Below are positions 1 to 5,276 of a stretch of DNA of 7,019 nt, piece by piece. The notes beneath the pieces were generated by a model. The model saw only the letters and a program-made list of their open reading frames with translations. It was not told the origin of the DNA and did not search any database. The DNA is from Actinomycetota bacterium. Lineage in GTDB: Bacteria; Actinomycetota; Actinomycetes; Mycobacteriales; Micromonosporaceae. The position numbers and the translations under genes are program-made. The stretch lies in assembly GCA_005885115.1 (NCBI GenBank), contig VAXX01000079.1:1-7019 (forward strand). Direction: 5' to 3'. Position 1 is the stretch's first letter. Every line of letters begins with the position of its first letter.

Positions 1-172
1 GGCGGACCTCCGGTCCGCCCGCAGCGCCTGGACCGACGGTCGGCGCGCGGTAGTCAGCCCGGCGGACCTCCGGTCCGCCCGCAGCGCCTGGACCGACGGT
101 CGGCGCGCGGTAGTCAGCCCGGCGGACCTCCGGTTCGCCCGCAGCGCCTGGACCGACGGTCGGCGCGCGATA
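1..172. repeat. 60-bp tandem repeat array, about 2.8 copies
   Basis: Bases 1-60 and 61-120 are identical. Bases 121-169 match the unit with one change (C to T at 135), after which similarity stops. The array may continue left of the window. Each unit opens with GGCGGACCTCCGGTCCGCC, an 8-bp perfect stem with a 3-nt loop; the change at 135 turns one G-C pair into a G-T wobble. A second short dyad, CCGACGGTCGG, lies in each unit. The length is 20 codons, and in the minus-strand GNAT frame the unit reads YRAPTVGPGAAGGPEVRRAD with no stop (Glu replaces one Gly in the copy nearest the gene start). It resembles a minisatellite more than a mobile element: no terminal repeats or transposase are visible. 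Confidence 0.93.
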
Positions 173-394
173 CGATGACTCGACCTGTTCCACGGCGACC
201 AGCACGCGATGCCGCGGCGACGGCGGTTCCTCGATGGCCTCGCGCCAGCGCTGGGCGAGCCACTCCGGCTCCAGGTCGTCGAGCACGTGCCGGGGCAGCA
301 GCCGGCGGTAGGCGGTGCGCCAGGTTGACAGCTGGATCCGCGCGATGTCGTCGGCCTCGTCGGGACGCGCCGGCCGGACATATCCCAGGGCCAT
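1..394 (-). CDS. GNAT family N-acetyltransferase, N-terminal part (runs off left edge)
   Basis: The minus strand is open from ATG at 394-392 to base 1, 131 codons without a stop. Residues 3-29 (GYVRPARPDEADDIARIQLS then TWRTAY) form the beta1-alpha1 start typical of GNAT acetyltransferases, which transfer an acetyl group from acetyl-CoA to an amine. LEPEWLAQRWREAI and HRVLVAVEQ fit alpha2 and beta2. Right after beta2, where a GNAT normally continues into a second hairpin strand, the frame enters 20-residue repeats rich in Gly, Pro, Ala and Arg. The acetyl-CoA binding motif would lie beyond the window, so it is open whether the protein is intact with an inserted linker or is truncated by the repeats. 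No Shine-Dalgarno is visible. A TAGTTT hexamer upstream suggests a leaderless start. The substrate is unknown. Family identity is fairly sure; integrity is not. Confidence 0.72.
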   Translation of the reverse strand, partial: MALGYVRPARPDEADDIARIQLSTWRTAYRRLLPRHVLDDLEPEWLAQRWREAIEEPPSPRHRVLVAVEQVESSYRAPTVGPGAAGEPEVRRADYRAPTVGPGAAGGPEVRRADYRAPTVGPGAAGGPEVR

Positions 395-1703
395 GATGCT
401 AGAAACTACGACAGTGACCAGACGGACCGTTGCGCAGGTGCTCATCGTGCTCGCCCTCGCCGGCGGCGCCTGGGCGTTCCTCGCCGCGTTCGCGGTCCGG
501 CACGGGTCGTTCGACCTCAAGGTCTACTACGGGGCGGTCAACTACTGGCTGCACGGGCAGGGCGAGGTCTACGACTACCTGAAACCGTTCAGCAAGTACG
601 GGTTCACGTACCCGCCGTTCGCCGCGCTGACCATGGCTCCGATGGCGGTCCTGCCCTGGTGGGCGGTGAACGCGCTGAGCATCGCCGGGACGGTCGTGGT
701 GACCCTGGTGGTGCTGGACTGGTTCCTGCGCCCGCTGGTGGACCGGTACGGCTGGCCCCGCTGGTTCGCCGTGGCCGTGGCGGCCTGTCTGGTCTCGGTC
801 TTCGAGCCGCTGCGCGAGACGGTCAGCTTCGGCCAGGTCAACATGCTGCTGCTGTTCCTGGTACTGGCGGACTTCCGGTACCTCATCGGGCGCGGCTCCC
901 GCTGGGGCGGGGTCGCCATCGGCCTGGCCACGGCGGTCAAGCTGACCCCCGGCATCTTCGTGCTGTACCTGCTGCTGACCCGCCGGTACCGGGCCGCGCT
1001 GACCGCGATCGGGACCAGCGCCGCCGCGACCGTGCTCGCCATGCTGATCGCCCCGGACTCGTCCCGGGAGTTCTGGACCGACGCCCTGTGGGACACCGAC
1101 CGGGTCGGCACCCTGTCGTTCATCTCCAACCAGTCCTTGGAGGGCCTGGTCGCCCGGCTGGACCCGACCCACCCGAGTACCCCGCTGTGGGCGGTGGTCG
1201 TCCTGGTCACGCTCGGCTTCTGGGCCTGGCGGGTCCGGCGCGCGGTACGCCGGGGTGACGACCTGGCCGGCGTGGCCCTGACCGGCGTGGCGGCCTGCCT
1301 GGTCAGCCCGGTCACCTGGATCCACCACCTGGTGTGGCTGCTGCCCGCGCTGCTGCTGCTGTTCGCGCACGGACTGCTGGCTGGCGGCCGCCGTCGGTGG
1401 GGCTGGCTGGCGTTGGGCACCGGCCTGTACGCGCTGCTGAGCAGCCGGCTCGTCTGGGGGTACGCCGGCCACTACACCGGGATCGGGCTGCCGCTGAGCA
1501 ACGCGTACGCGCTCGCGGCGGTCATCCTCCTGCTCGTGGTGCCGACCGGTTCACGGCAGGAGGCGGACGTACCGCACGACGGGCAGTTCGACGACCGATC
1601 CGTCGGGGCGCCCGATCGGGTGCCCGGCCCGGGCGCCGTCGGCGGTGAAGCCGGCCCGCTCGTAGAACCGGCGCGCCTGGGCGTTGTCGGTGAGCACCCA
1701 TAG
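393..1703 (+). CDS. GT87 (DUF2029) family membrane glycosyltransferase
   Basis: This is a protein of about 436 residues with roughly ten hydrophobic membrane segments spread over residues 12-384. The GT-C fold GT87 family includes actinobacterial alpha-mannosyltransferases that use polyprenyl-phosphate mannose on the outer face of the membrane (for example PimE). Supporting motifs: an acidic residue in the first outer loop (FDLKVYY, Asp41, matching the catalytic Asp position of the family), TYPPFAALTMAP (73-84), SFGQVNMLLLF (145-155), and SPVTWIHHLVWLLP near 305-318. The exact sugar and acceptor cannot be told. ATG at 393 and 396 are both possible; AGGG at 387-390 is a weak ribosome site. The start codon overlaps that of the divergent GNAT gene. 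From residue 387 the reading frame runs antisense through the end of the next gene for 50 hydrophilic residues, which looks like lost-stop readthrough. Confidence 0.85.
   Translation: MMLETTTVTRRTVAQVLIVLALAGGAWAFLAAFAVRHGSFDLKVYYGAVNYWLHGQGEVYDYLKPFSKYGFTYPPFAALTMAPMAVLPWWAVNALSIAGTVVVTLVVLDWFLRPLVDRYGWPRWFAVAVAACLVSVFEPLRETVSFGQVNMLLLFLVLADFRYLIGRGSRWGGVAIGLATAVKLTPGIFVLYLLLTRRYRAALTAIGTSAAATVLAMLIAPDSSREFWTDALWDTDRVGTLSFISNQSLEGLVARLDPTHPSTPLWAVVVLVTLGFWAWRVRRAVRRGDDLAGVALTGVAACLVSPVTWIHHLVWLLPALLLLFAHGLLAGGRRRWGWLALGTGLYALLSSRLVWGYAGHYTGIGLPLSNAYALAAVILLLVVPTGSRQEADVPHDGQFDDRSVGAPDRVPGPGAVGGEAGPLVEPARLGVVGEHP
403..408 (-). promoter_or_regulatory. Candidate -10 element for the left GNAT gene
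   Basis: Read on the minus strand, TAGTTT lies 8 nt before the ATG at 394. It fits a TAnnnT -10 element with transcription starting at or within two bases of the start codon, and no Shine-Dalgarno is present. No good -35 element is visible. It lies inside the first codons of the opposing glycosyltransferase gene. This is inference from position only. Confidence 0.3.
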
Positions 1704-2090
1704 CCGTACCGACGTGAAGCCCCGCGCGGCCAGCCGCGCCACGGCGGCGTCCATGAGCGTCCGACCGGCGCCGGTACCCCACCGGGACGGGTCGACGTAG
1801 ATCGCCAGTACCTCACCGACCCGGCGGCTGAGCATCGCCTCGTGCCGGCCGACCCGGTACGGGCCGAACGCCGTGTACCCGACGGTCCGCCCCGCGTCCA
1901 CCGCGACGACGTTCTCGAACGGGCTCCACTGGCTCAGCCGCTCCCGGTACCGCTCGATCCGCTCGGCCTCGTCCATGGCGGCGAGCACGTCCTCGGGCAC
2001 GATCCCGGCGTACGCCTCCCGCCAGGCCCGGATGTTGATCCGGACGATGTCCGGGGCGTCGTCGGGCCTCGCCCCGCGTACCGTGAGCAC
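1551..2090 (-). CDS. GNAT family N-acetyltransferase (complete)
   Basis: This 179-residue protein has a complete GNAT fold: beta1-alpha1 (TVRGARPDDAPDIVRINIRA, 3-22), beta2-beta3 (VVAVDAGRTVGYTAFGP, 61-77), motif A with the acetyl-CoA pyrophosphate loop (VLAIYVDPSRWGTGAGRTLM, 94-113), and motif B (NAQARRFYERAGF, 136-148). It would acetylate a small molecule or protein amine in the cytoplasm; the substrate is unknown. The start is GTG at 2090-2088, chosen because the fold begins immediately after it. There is no Shine-Dalgarno, and TACGCT lies 7 nt upstream, pointing to a leaderless transcript. Its last 153 bp overlap the convergent glycosyltransferase frame. Its N-terminal architecture resembles the GNAT fragment at the left edge, so the two may be distant paralogues. 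Confidence 0.92.
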   Translation of the reverse strand: MLTVRGARPDDAPDIVRINIRAWREAYAGIVPEDVLAAMDEAERIERYRERLSQWSPFENVVAVDAGRTVGYTAFGPYRVGRHEAMLSRRVGEVLAIYVDPSRWGTGAGRTLMDAAVARLAARGFTSVRLWVLTDNAQARRFYERAGFTADGARAGHPIGRPDGSVVELPVVRYVRLLP

Positions 2091-2097
2091 GCGGCGA

Positions 2098-2103
2098 AGC
2101 GTA
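2098..2103 (-). promoter_or_regulatory. Candidate -10 element of the second GNAT gene
   Basis: TACGCT on the minus strand ends 7 nt before the GTG start at 2090. This TAnnnT spacing would place transcription start at or one base before the start codon. No Shine-Dalgarno and no clear -35 are seen. It shares the 44-bp divergent region with the promoter of the DNA glycosylase gene. Confidence 0.45.
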
Positions 2104-2121
2104 ACTGTCAGACCGTGCCGT

Positions 2122-2127
2122 TATCGT
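2122..2127 (+). promoter_or_regulatory. Candidate -10 element of the DNA glycosylase gene
   Basis: TATCGT ends 7 nt before the ATG at 2135. The spacing matches that of the opposing GNAT gene exactly, and the short leader has no Shine-Dalgarno. A leaderless transcript is the simplest reading. No -35 consensus is seen. Confidence 0.48.
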
Positions 2128-2134
2128 CACGACG

Positions 2135-3340
2135 ATGGATTCGCTGTCGCCCGGCCAGGCCCGGCGCATCGCCCTGGCCGCACAGGGCTTCGCCGATCCG
2201 CGCCCGGCCGCTGAGCCGGACCGCCGGCACCTGCGCCGGGTGCTCGGCCGGGTCGGCCTGCTCCAGATCGACTCGGTCAACGTCCTGCAGCGCGCCCACT
2301 ACCTGCCCCTCTACAGCCGGCTCGGCCCCTACCGGACCAGCCTGCTCGACGGTGCCGTCTACCAGCGCCCGCGGGAGCTGTTCGAGTACTGGGGCCACGA
2401 GGCATCCCTCCTGCCGGTGGGACTGCACCGGCAGTTGCGCTGGCGGATGGCCGACGGGCACGCGTGGGGCGGCGTCGCCCGGGTGGCGGCCGAGCAGCCG
2501 GCGCTGATCGACTGGGTACGCGCCGAGGTGGCCCGGAAGGGGCCGCTGACCGCCGCCGAGGTGGAGGCCGATACGCCGCGCCGGACCGGGGACTGGGGCT
2601 GGAACTGGACGGACGCCAAGCGGGCGCTGGAGTGGCTGTTCTGGCGGGGCGAGGTGCTGGTGGCGCGGCGCAACAGCGGCTTCGCCCGGGTGTACGACGT
2701 CCCGGAGCGGATCCTGCCCGCCGAGGTGCTCCACGCGCCGACCCCGGCGCCGCAGGAGGCCCGCCGGGAGCTGATCCGCATCTCGGCGACCGCGCTGGGC
2801 GTGGCCACCGAGGGCGACCTGCGGGACTACTTCCGGCTCCCGGTCGCCGGGTTCCGCGCCGCGCTCCAGGACCTCGTGGACGCGGGCGAGCTGATCCCGG
2901 TCGAGGTACCCGGCTGGCGCCAGCCCGGATACCTGCACCACGCGGCGCGGCTACCCCGCTGGATCCGCGCGGGCACCCTGCTGAGCCCGTTCGACCCGGT
3001 GGTCTGGCGGCGGGAACGGGCCGAGCGGCTTTTCGAATTCAGCTACCGGATCGAGATCTACACGCCGGCGCCGCAGCGCGTCCACGGGTACTACGTGCTG
3101 CCGTTCCTGCTCGGCGACCGGCTGGTGGCCCGGGTCGACCTCAAGGCCGACCGGGCCGCCGGGGTGCTGCGGGTCCCCGCTGCCTGGAGCGAGCCGGGCG
3201 CTCCGCCCGAGACCCCGGCGGCGCTGGCCGCCGAGCTGCGCCGGCTCGCCGGCTGGCTGGGCCTCGCCGAGGTCGCCGCGCCCGAACGGGGCGACCTGGC
3301 CCGATCTTTGGCCCATGAGGTACGGGCGGCCCCGGTGTAA
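2135..3340 (+). CDS. YcaQ/AlkX-type winged-helix DNA glycosylase
   Basis: This 401-residue protein belongs to the HTH_42 (DUF1006) family, whose studied members E. coli YcaQ (AlkX) and Streptomyces AlkZ excise alkylated bases and unhook interstrand crosslinks. It shows the family signature near the N-terminus: LLQIDSVNVLQRAHYLPLYS (42-61), in which Gln44-Ile-Asp46 forms the QxD motif of the AlkX-like branch (AlkZ has QxQ), then LFEYWGHEASLLP (82-94). The middle (about 120-260) fits tandem winged helices, and LLSPFDPVVWRRERAERLFE (287-306) with IEIYTPAPQRVHGYYVLPFL is the conserved C-terminal part. Length is normal for the family. The likely role is repair of bulky or crosslinking DNA damage in the cytoplasm. 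It is divergent from the GNAT gene and is followed after 11 bp by the DUF2752 gene. Assignment to the family is firm; substrate range is inferred. Confidence 0.9.
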   Translation: MDSLSPGQARRIALAAQGFADPRPAAEPDRRHLRRVLGRVGLLQIDSVNVLQRAHYLPLYSRLGPYRTSLLDGAVYQRPRELFEYWGHEASLLPVGLHRQLRWRMADGHAWGGVARVAAEQPALIDWVRAEVARKGPLTAAEVEADTPRRTGDWGWNWTDAKRALEWLFWRGEVLVARRNSGFARVYDVPERILPAEVLHAPTPAPQEARRELIRISATALGVATEGDLRDYFRLPVAGFRAALQDLVDAGELIPVEVPGWRQPGYLHHAARLPRWIRAGTLLSPFDPVVWRRERAERLFEFSYRIEIYTPAPQRVHGYYVLPFLLGDRLVARVDLKADRAAGVLRVPAAWSEPGAPPETPAALAAELRRLAGWLGLAEVAAPERGDLARSLAHEVRAAPV

Positions 3341-3343
3341 TCT
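3338..3343 (+). promoter_or_regulatory. Candidate -10 element overlapping a stop codon, for the DUF2752 gene
   Basis: TAATCT starts with the TAA stop codon of the DNA glycosylase gene and ends 8 nt before the ATG at 3352. It would give a transcript with a leader of about two bases. The 11-bp gap could equally mean cotranscription, and AAG close to the ATG is too weak to count as a Shine-Dalgarno. Confidence 0.4.
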
Positions 3344-3351
3344 CTGAAGCC

Positions 3352-3852
3352 ATGAGCCAGGTCCAGTACGTCCACGAGGGGCACCCGCAGGTGGCGGTGT
3401 CCGGCGGCCGGTTCAACGAGTTCATGTTCCGGTTCTGGGCGCGCAGTCCCCGGTGGGCCGCCCCGTTGGCCGTACTCGTGTGCTTCTCCGGCGGCGTGGC
3501 GTACACCCTGGCCGACCACCCGACCAGTGGCGACGCGTTCACCTCGCCGACCTGCCTGGTGAAGTTGAGCACCGGCTTCGACTGCCCGGGCTGCGGCGGT
3601 ACCCGGGCCTTCTGGTACCTGATGCACGGCAACATCCCCGCCGCCGCCCGCTCGCACATCATGGCCGTGTTCGCCGCCCCGTACCTGGTCTACGCATACC
3701 TGGCCTGGGCGGTCAACCTGGTCAGCAAGGGCCGGAAGCTGCCGGCACTCCGGCTCTCGCCGCTGTCGATCTCGATCTTCCTGATCGCCTGGGCGGTCTT
3801 CTCCGTGGTACGTAACCTGCCATGGGCGCCGTTCACCTGGTTCTTCGTGTAG
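3352..3852 (+). CDS. DUF2752 family small membrane protein
   Basis: This is a 166-residue protein. The cysteine motif CPGCGGTR (78-85) followed by a helix and HGNIPAAARSHI is the hallmark of DUF2752, a family of small actinobacterial and other bacterial membrane proteins with no established function. Hydrophobic segments lie at about 37-53, 104-122 and 138-153, and the conserved-looking end RNLPWAPFTWF follows the last one. No signal peptide cleavage site is evident. The first 36 residues are probably cytoplasmic. The paired cysteines (78 and 81) could bind metal or be redox active, but nothing in the sequence proves it. It starts 11 bp after the DNA glycosylase gene and ends 8 bp from the convergent DUF4097 gene. 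A cotranscribed role with the glycosylase is possible but unsupported. Confidence 0.85.
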   Translation: MSQVQYVHEGHPQVAVSGGRFNEFMFRFWARSPRWAAPLAVLVCFSGGVAYTLADHPTSGDAFTSPTCLVKLSTGFDCPGCGGTRAFWYLMHGNIPAAARSHIMAVFAAPYLVYAYLAWAVNLVSKGRKLPALRLSPLSISIFLIAWAVFSVVRNLPWAPFTWFFV

Positions 3853-3860
3853 CTCTCGGC

Positions 3861-4661
3861 TCACGCGGCGGCGGACAGGGGTACCCGGCGCAGCTCGATG
3901 TCGCCGCTGGCCGTGCTCACGTGCACGCTGAGGTCGGGCTTTCCACTCGCCGGGGGACCGGACTGCTCCAGGTTGCTGCGGGTGGTACCGGCGGCGGTGG
4001 ACAGATCCAGCCAGACGCTCGTACCGGCGGCCACGCCTATCTCGACGTCGCCCGACGCGGTGCTCAGCCGCACCTCGCCCCGGCGTACGGCACCCAGGCG
4101 CAGGTCACCCGAGGCGGTCTTGACGCGTACCGACGCGTCGGCGCGCTCGACCACGACGTCACCGCTGGCGGTGCGGACGGTGGCGTCCCCACCGGCGTAC
4201 CCGACCTTGACGTCGCCTGACGCGGTATCCGCGGCCACCTGGCCGTCGACCCGCTCGACCCGGACGTCGCCGCTGGCCGCGTGCAGCCGCAGCCAGCCGG
4301 CGATGTGTCCGAGCTCGATGTCGGCGGAGGCCGCGTCGAGGACGCAGTCGCCGTACCGGCCGGTCAGCCGGGCGTTGGCGGCGGCGGTCTTCACCTTCAG
4401 GCGGCTGTCCTCGGGCAGGCGTACCTCGATCCGGACCCGGGCGTTGCGCCGCCGCCAGGTCAGGTCGGGCGCCTCGACCACGAGGGTGTCGCCGCGCAGC
4501 TCAACCAGCGTACGGTCGGCCGCGTCCCGGCACGCCTCGGTGTCCTCGTAGGGCGTCACGTCCACGGTCGCGGTGTCCCGCGGCTCGGCGATGACGTACA
4601 GGGCCCCGGCGGACGCCTTCACCTGCAGGGTGATGGGCTCGGGGCAGGCGAACTCGCGCAT
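3861..4661 (-). CDS. DUF4097 family beta-strand repeat protein
   Basis: This 266-residue protein has a C-terminal two thirds made of repeated short strands with the recurring signature (T/A)ASGDVxV. Units begin near residues 111, 129, 147, 165, 183, 202 and 251 with an 18-19 residue period, plus a degenerate AAGTTRS unit near 223. This is the DUF4097 pattern, expected to form an elongated beta-solenoid-like sheet. The N-terminal 90 residues (MREFACPEPITLQVKASAGA onward) form a separate beta-rich cap. There is no signal peptide or membrane segment, so it is likely cytoplasmic. Its biochemical role is unknown. AAAGGAG, 6 nt before the ATG, is a strong ribosome site. The gene lies 25 bp after the RHH regulator and is almost certainly in one operon with it. 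Scaffolding or partner binding is a guess from the fold. Confidence 0.88.
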   Translation of the reverse strand: MREFACPEPITLQVKASAGALYVIAEPRDTATVDVTPYEDTEACRDAADRTLVELRGDTLVVEAPDLTWRRRNARVRIEVRLPEDSRLKVKTAAANARLTGRYGDCVLDAASADIELGHIAGWLRLHAASGDVRVERVDGQVAADTASGDVKVGYAGGDATVRTASGDVVVERADASVRVKTASGDLRLGAVRRGEVRLSTASGDVEIGVAAGTSVWLDLSTAAGTTRSNLEQSGPPASGKPDLSVHVSTASGDIELRRVPLSAAA

Positions 4662-4667
4662 GGTGCG

Positions 4668-4674
4668 CTCCTTT
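4668..4674 (-). promoter_or_regulatory. Strong Shine-Dalgarno of the DUF4097 gene
   Basis: AAAGGAG on the minus strand sits 6 nt before the ATG at 4661 and fixes that start. Its strength contrasts with the SD-less start of the upstream RHH gene and may raise output of the second protein from the shared mRNA. Confidence 0.8.
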
Positions 4675-4686
4675 GGGTAACGGGGT

Positions 4687-5175
4687 TCAGGCCTGGGCGA
4701 AGCCGGTGACCCGGCGGGGGCGACCGCCCCGGCCCTGCTGCACCGGCGCCGGTGCGCCGGCGGTGACGGCGGACGCGATCGCGCGTACCAGCCAGGAGTT
4801 GACCGAGATGCCCTCGGCGCCAGCGGTCCGCTCTACCTGGACCTTGAGCGGTTCGGGTAGGCGCAGCGTGATCCGGGCCTGGTCGCCGGTATCGGCGGCG
4901 GGCGGCTCCGGGGAGGGCACGGGCGCCGGCTCGGCGACCGGGGTCACCACGAAGTCGGCGTCCCGCCCGCGCAGGCGTACCTCCACGGTCGCGCCGTCCA
5001 GCTTGCTGGTGATCTCGGCGGCCGCGTCGCCCAGCGCCTCCAGCAGGCACAGCCGGGCGGCGGCGTCCAGGGCGGCGGTGAGGACCTCGGCGGTACGGGC
5101 GACCTCGGCGCCGCCCGGCGCCGCTGCCGAGTGCAGCTCCCGCCGGAGGGTGTCGAGATAGGGTGACAGCTCCAT
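4687..5175 (-). CDS. Ribbon-helix-helix (HicB-family-like) DNA-binding regulator
   Basis: This is a 162-residue protein. Residues 101-137 (RITLRLPEPLKVQVERTAGA then EGISVNSWLVRAIASAV) are a clear ribbon-helix-helix domain: an alternating strand RITLRL for major-groove contact, then two helices. Residues 1-60 are mostly helical, with a short strand pair to about 78, then a Pro-rich linker (79-93). The tail GRGGRPRR is basic. Actinobacterial proteins of this shape are usually annotated as HicB family antitoxins, but the N-terminus does not look like the HicB RNase-H-like domain and no hicA toxin is adjacent. It is the first gene of a two-gene unit with the DUF4097 protein and probably regulates it. 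Phased palindromes overlap its own start, suggesting autorepression. There is no Shine-Dalgarno before the ATG, and a CATAGT hexamer 6 nt upstream suggests a leaderless mRNA. Confidence 0.85.
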   Translation of the reverse strand: MELSPYLDTLRRELHSAAAPGGAEVARTAEVLTAALDAAARLCLLEALGDAAAEITSKLDGATVEVRLRGRDADFVVTPVAEPAPVPSPEPPAADTGDQARITLRLPEPLKVQVERTAGAEGISVNSWLVRAIASAVTAGAPAPVQQGRGGRPRRVTGFAQA

Positions 5176-5205
5176 GACGTCACTATGACATCACTAACGA
5201 CGTCG
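5175..5205. promoter_or_regulatory. Candidate operator: three phased 8-bp palindromes
   Basis: TGACGTCA (5175-5182, perfect), TGACATCA (5186-5193, one symmetric position broken) and CGACGTCG (5198-5205, perfect) have centres 11 and 12 bp apart, about one helical turn. The first two lie in an 11-bp direct repeat, ATGACGTCACT/ATGACATCACT. RHH repressors typically bind such tandem sites as cooperative dimers. The sites cover the RHH gene start codon, its -10 and its spacer. Binding by the neighbouring RHH protein is inferred. Confidence 0.55.
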
Positions 5206-5210
5206 CGCAA
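5182..5210 (-). promoter_or_regulatory. Candidate promoter of the RHH-DUF4097 operon
   Basis: On the minus strand TTGCGC (5210-5205) and CATAGT (5187-5182) are separated by 17 bp. CATAGT ends 6 nt before the ATG, so transcription would start at the A of the start codon. The -35 keeps only the TTG of the consensus. The phased palindromes lie over the -10 and spacer, where a bound repressor would block polymerase. Confidence 0.42.
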
Positions 5211-5240
5211 GCGTCATCATGATGCGAGCCCGGCTGCGAC

Positions 5241-5246
5241 TAAGGT
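5241..5246 (+). promoter_or_regulatory. thyX: Candidate -10 element of thyX
   Basis: TAAGGT fits TAnnnT and would start transcription near 5253, leaving a leader of about 24 nt that carries the thyX ribosome site. No convincing -35 hexamer is found 16-19 bp upstream. Confidence 0.35.
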
Positions 5247-5261
5247 CAGGGACAAAACGCC

Positions 5262-5269
5262 GGAAGGAG
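5262..5269 (+). promoter_or_regulatory. thyX: Shine-Dalgarno of thyX
   Basis: GGAAGGAG lies 7 nt before a GTG codon at 5277. It is the strongest ribosome site in the window and selects the GTG as the start, which agrees with the N-terminus expected of ThyX. Confidence 0.85.
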
Positions 5270-5276
5270 CGCTGTC

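Noticed and set aside
1..172. CRISPR array
   Set aside because: Units are contiguous 60-bp copies with no variable spacers, and they read through in a coding frame.
175..396. Plus-strand open frame of 73 codons at the left end
   Set aside because: It is Arg/Ala/Pro-rich antisense to the GNAT N-terminus, whose minus-strand translation is recognisable.
399..1472. Long minus-strand open frame opposite the glycosyltransferase
   Set aside because: Its translation is low-complexity Gln/Arg/Gly/Pro sequence typical of the antisense of high-GC genes; the plus strand gives a clear GT87 protein.
3853..3860. Transcription terminator between the convergent DUF2752 and DUF4097 genes
   Set aside because: Only 8 bp separate the stops and no stem-loop with a T-run is visible there.
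4687..5175. Classical HicAB toxin-antitoxin locus
   Set aside because: No small HicA-like frame lies next to the RHH gene; the neighbours are a DUF4097 repeat protein and thyX, and the N-terminal domain is not HicB-like.
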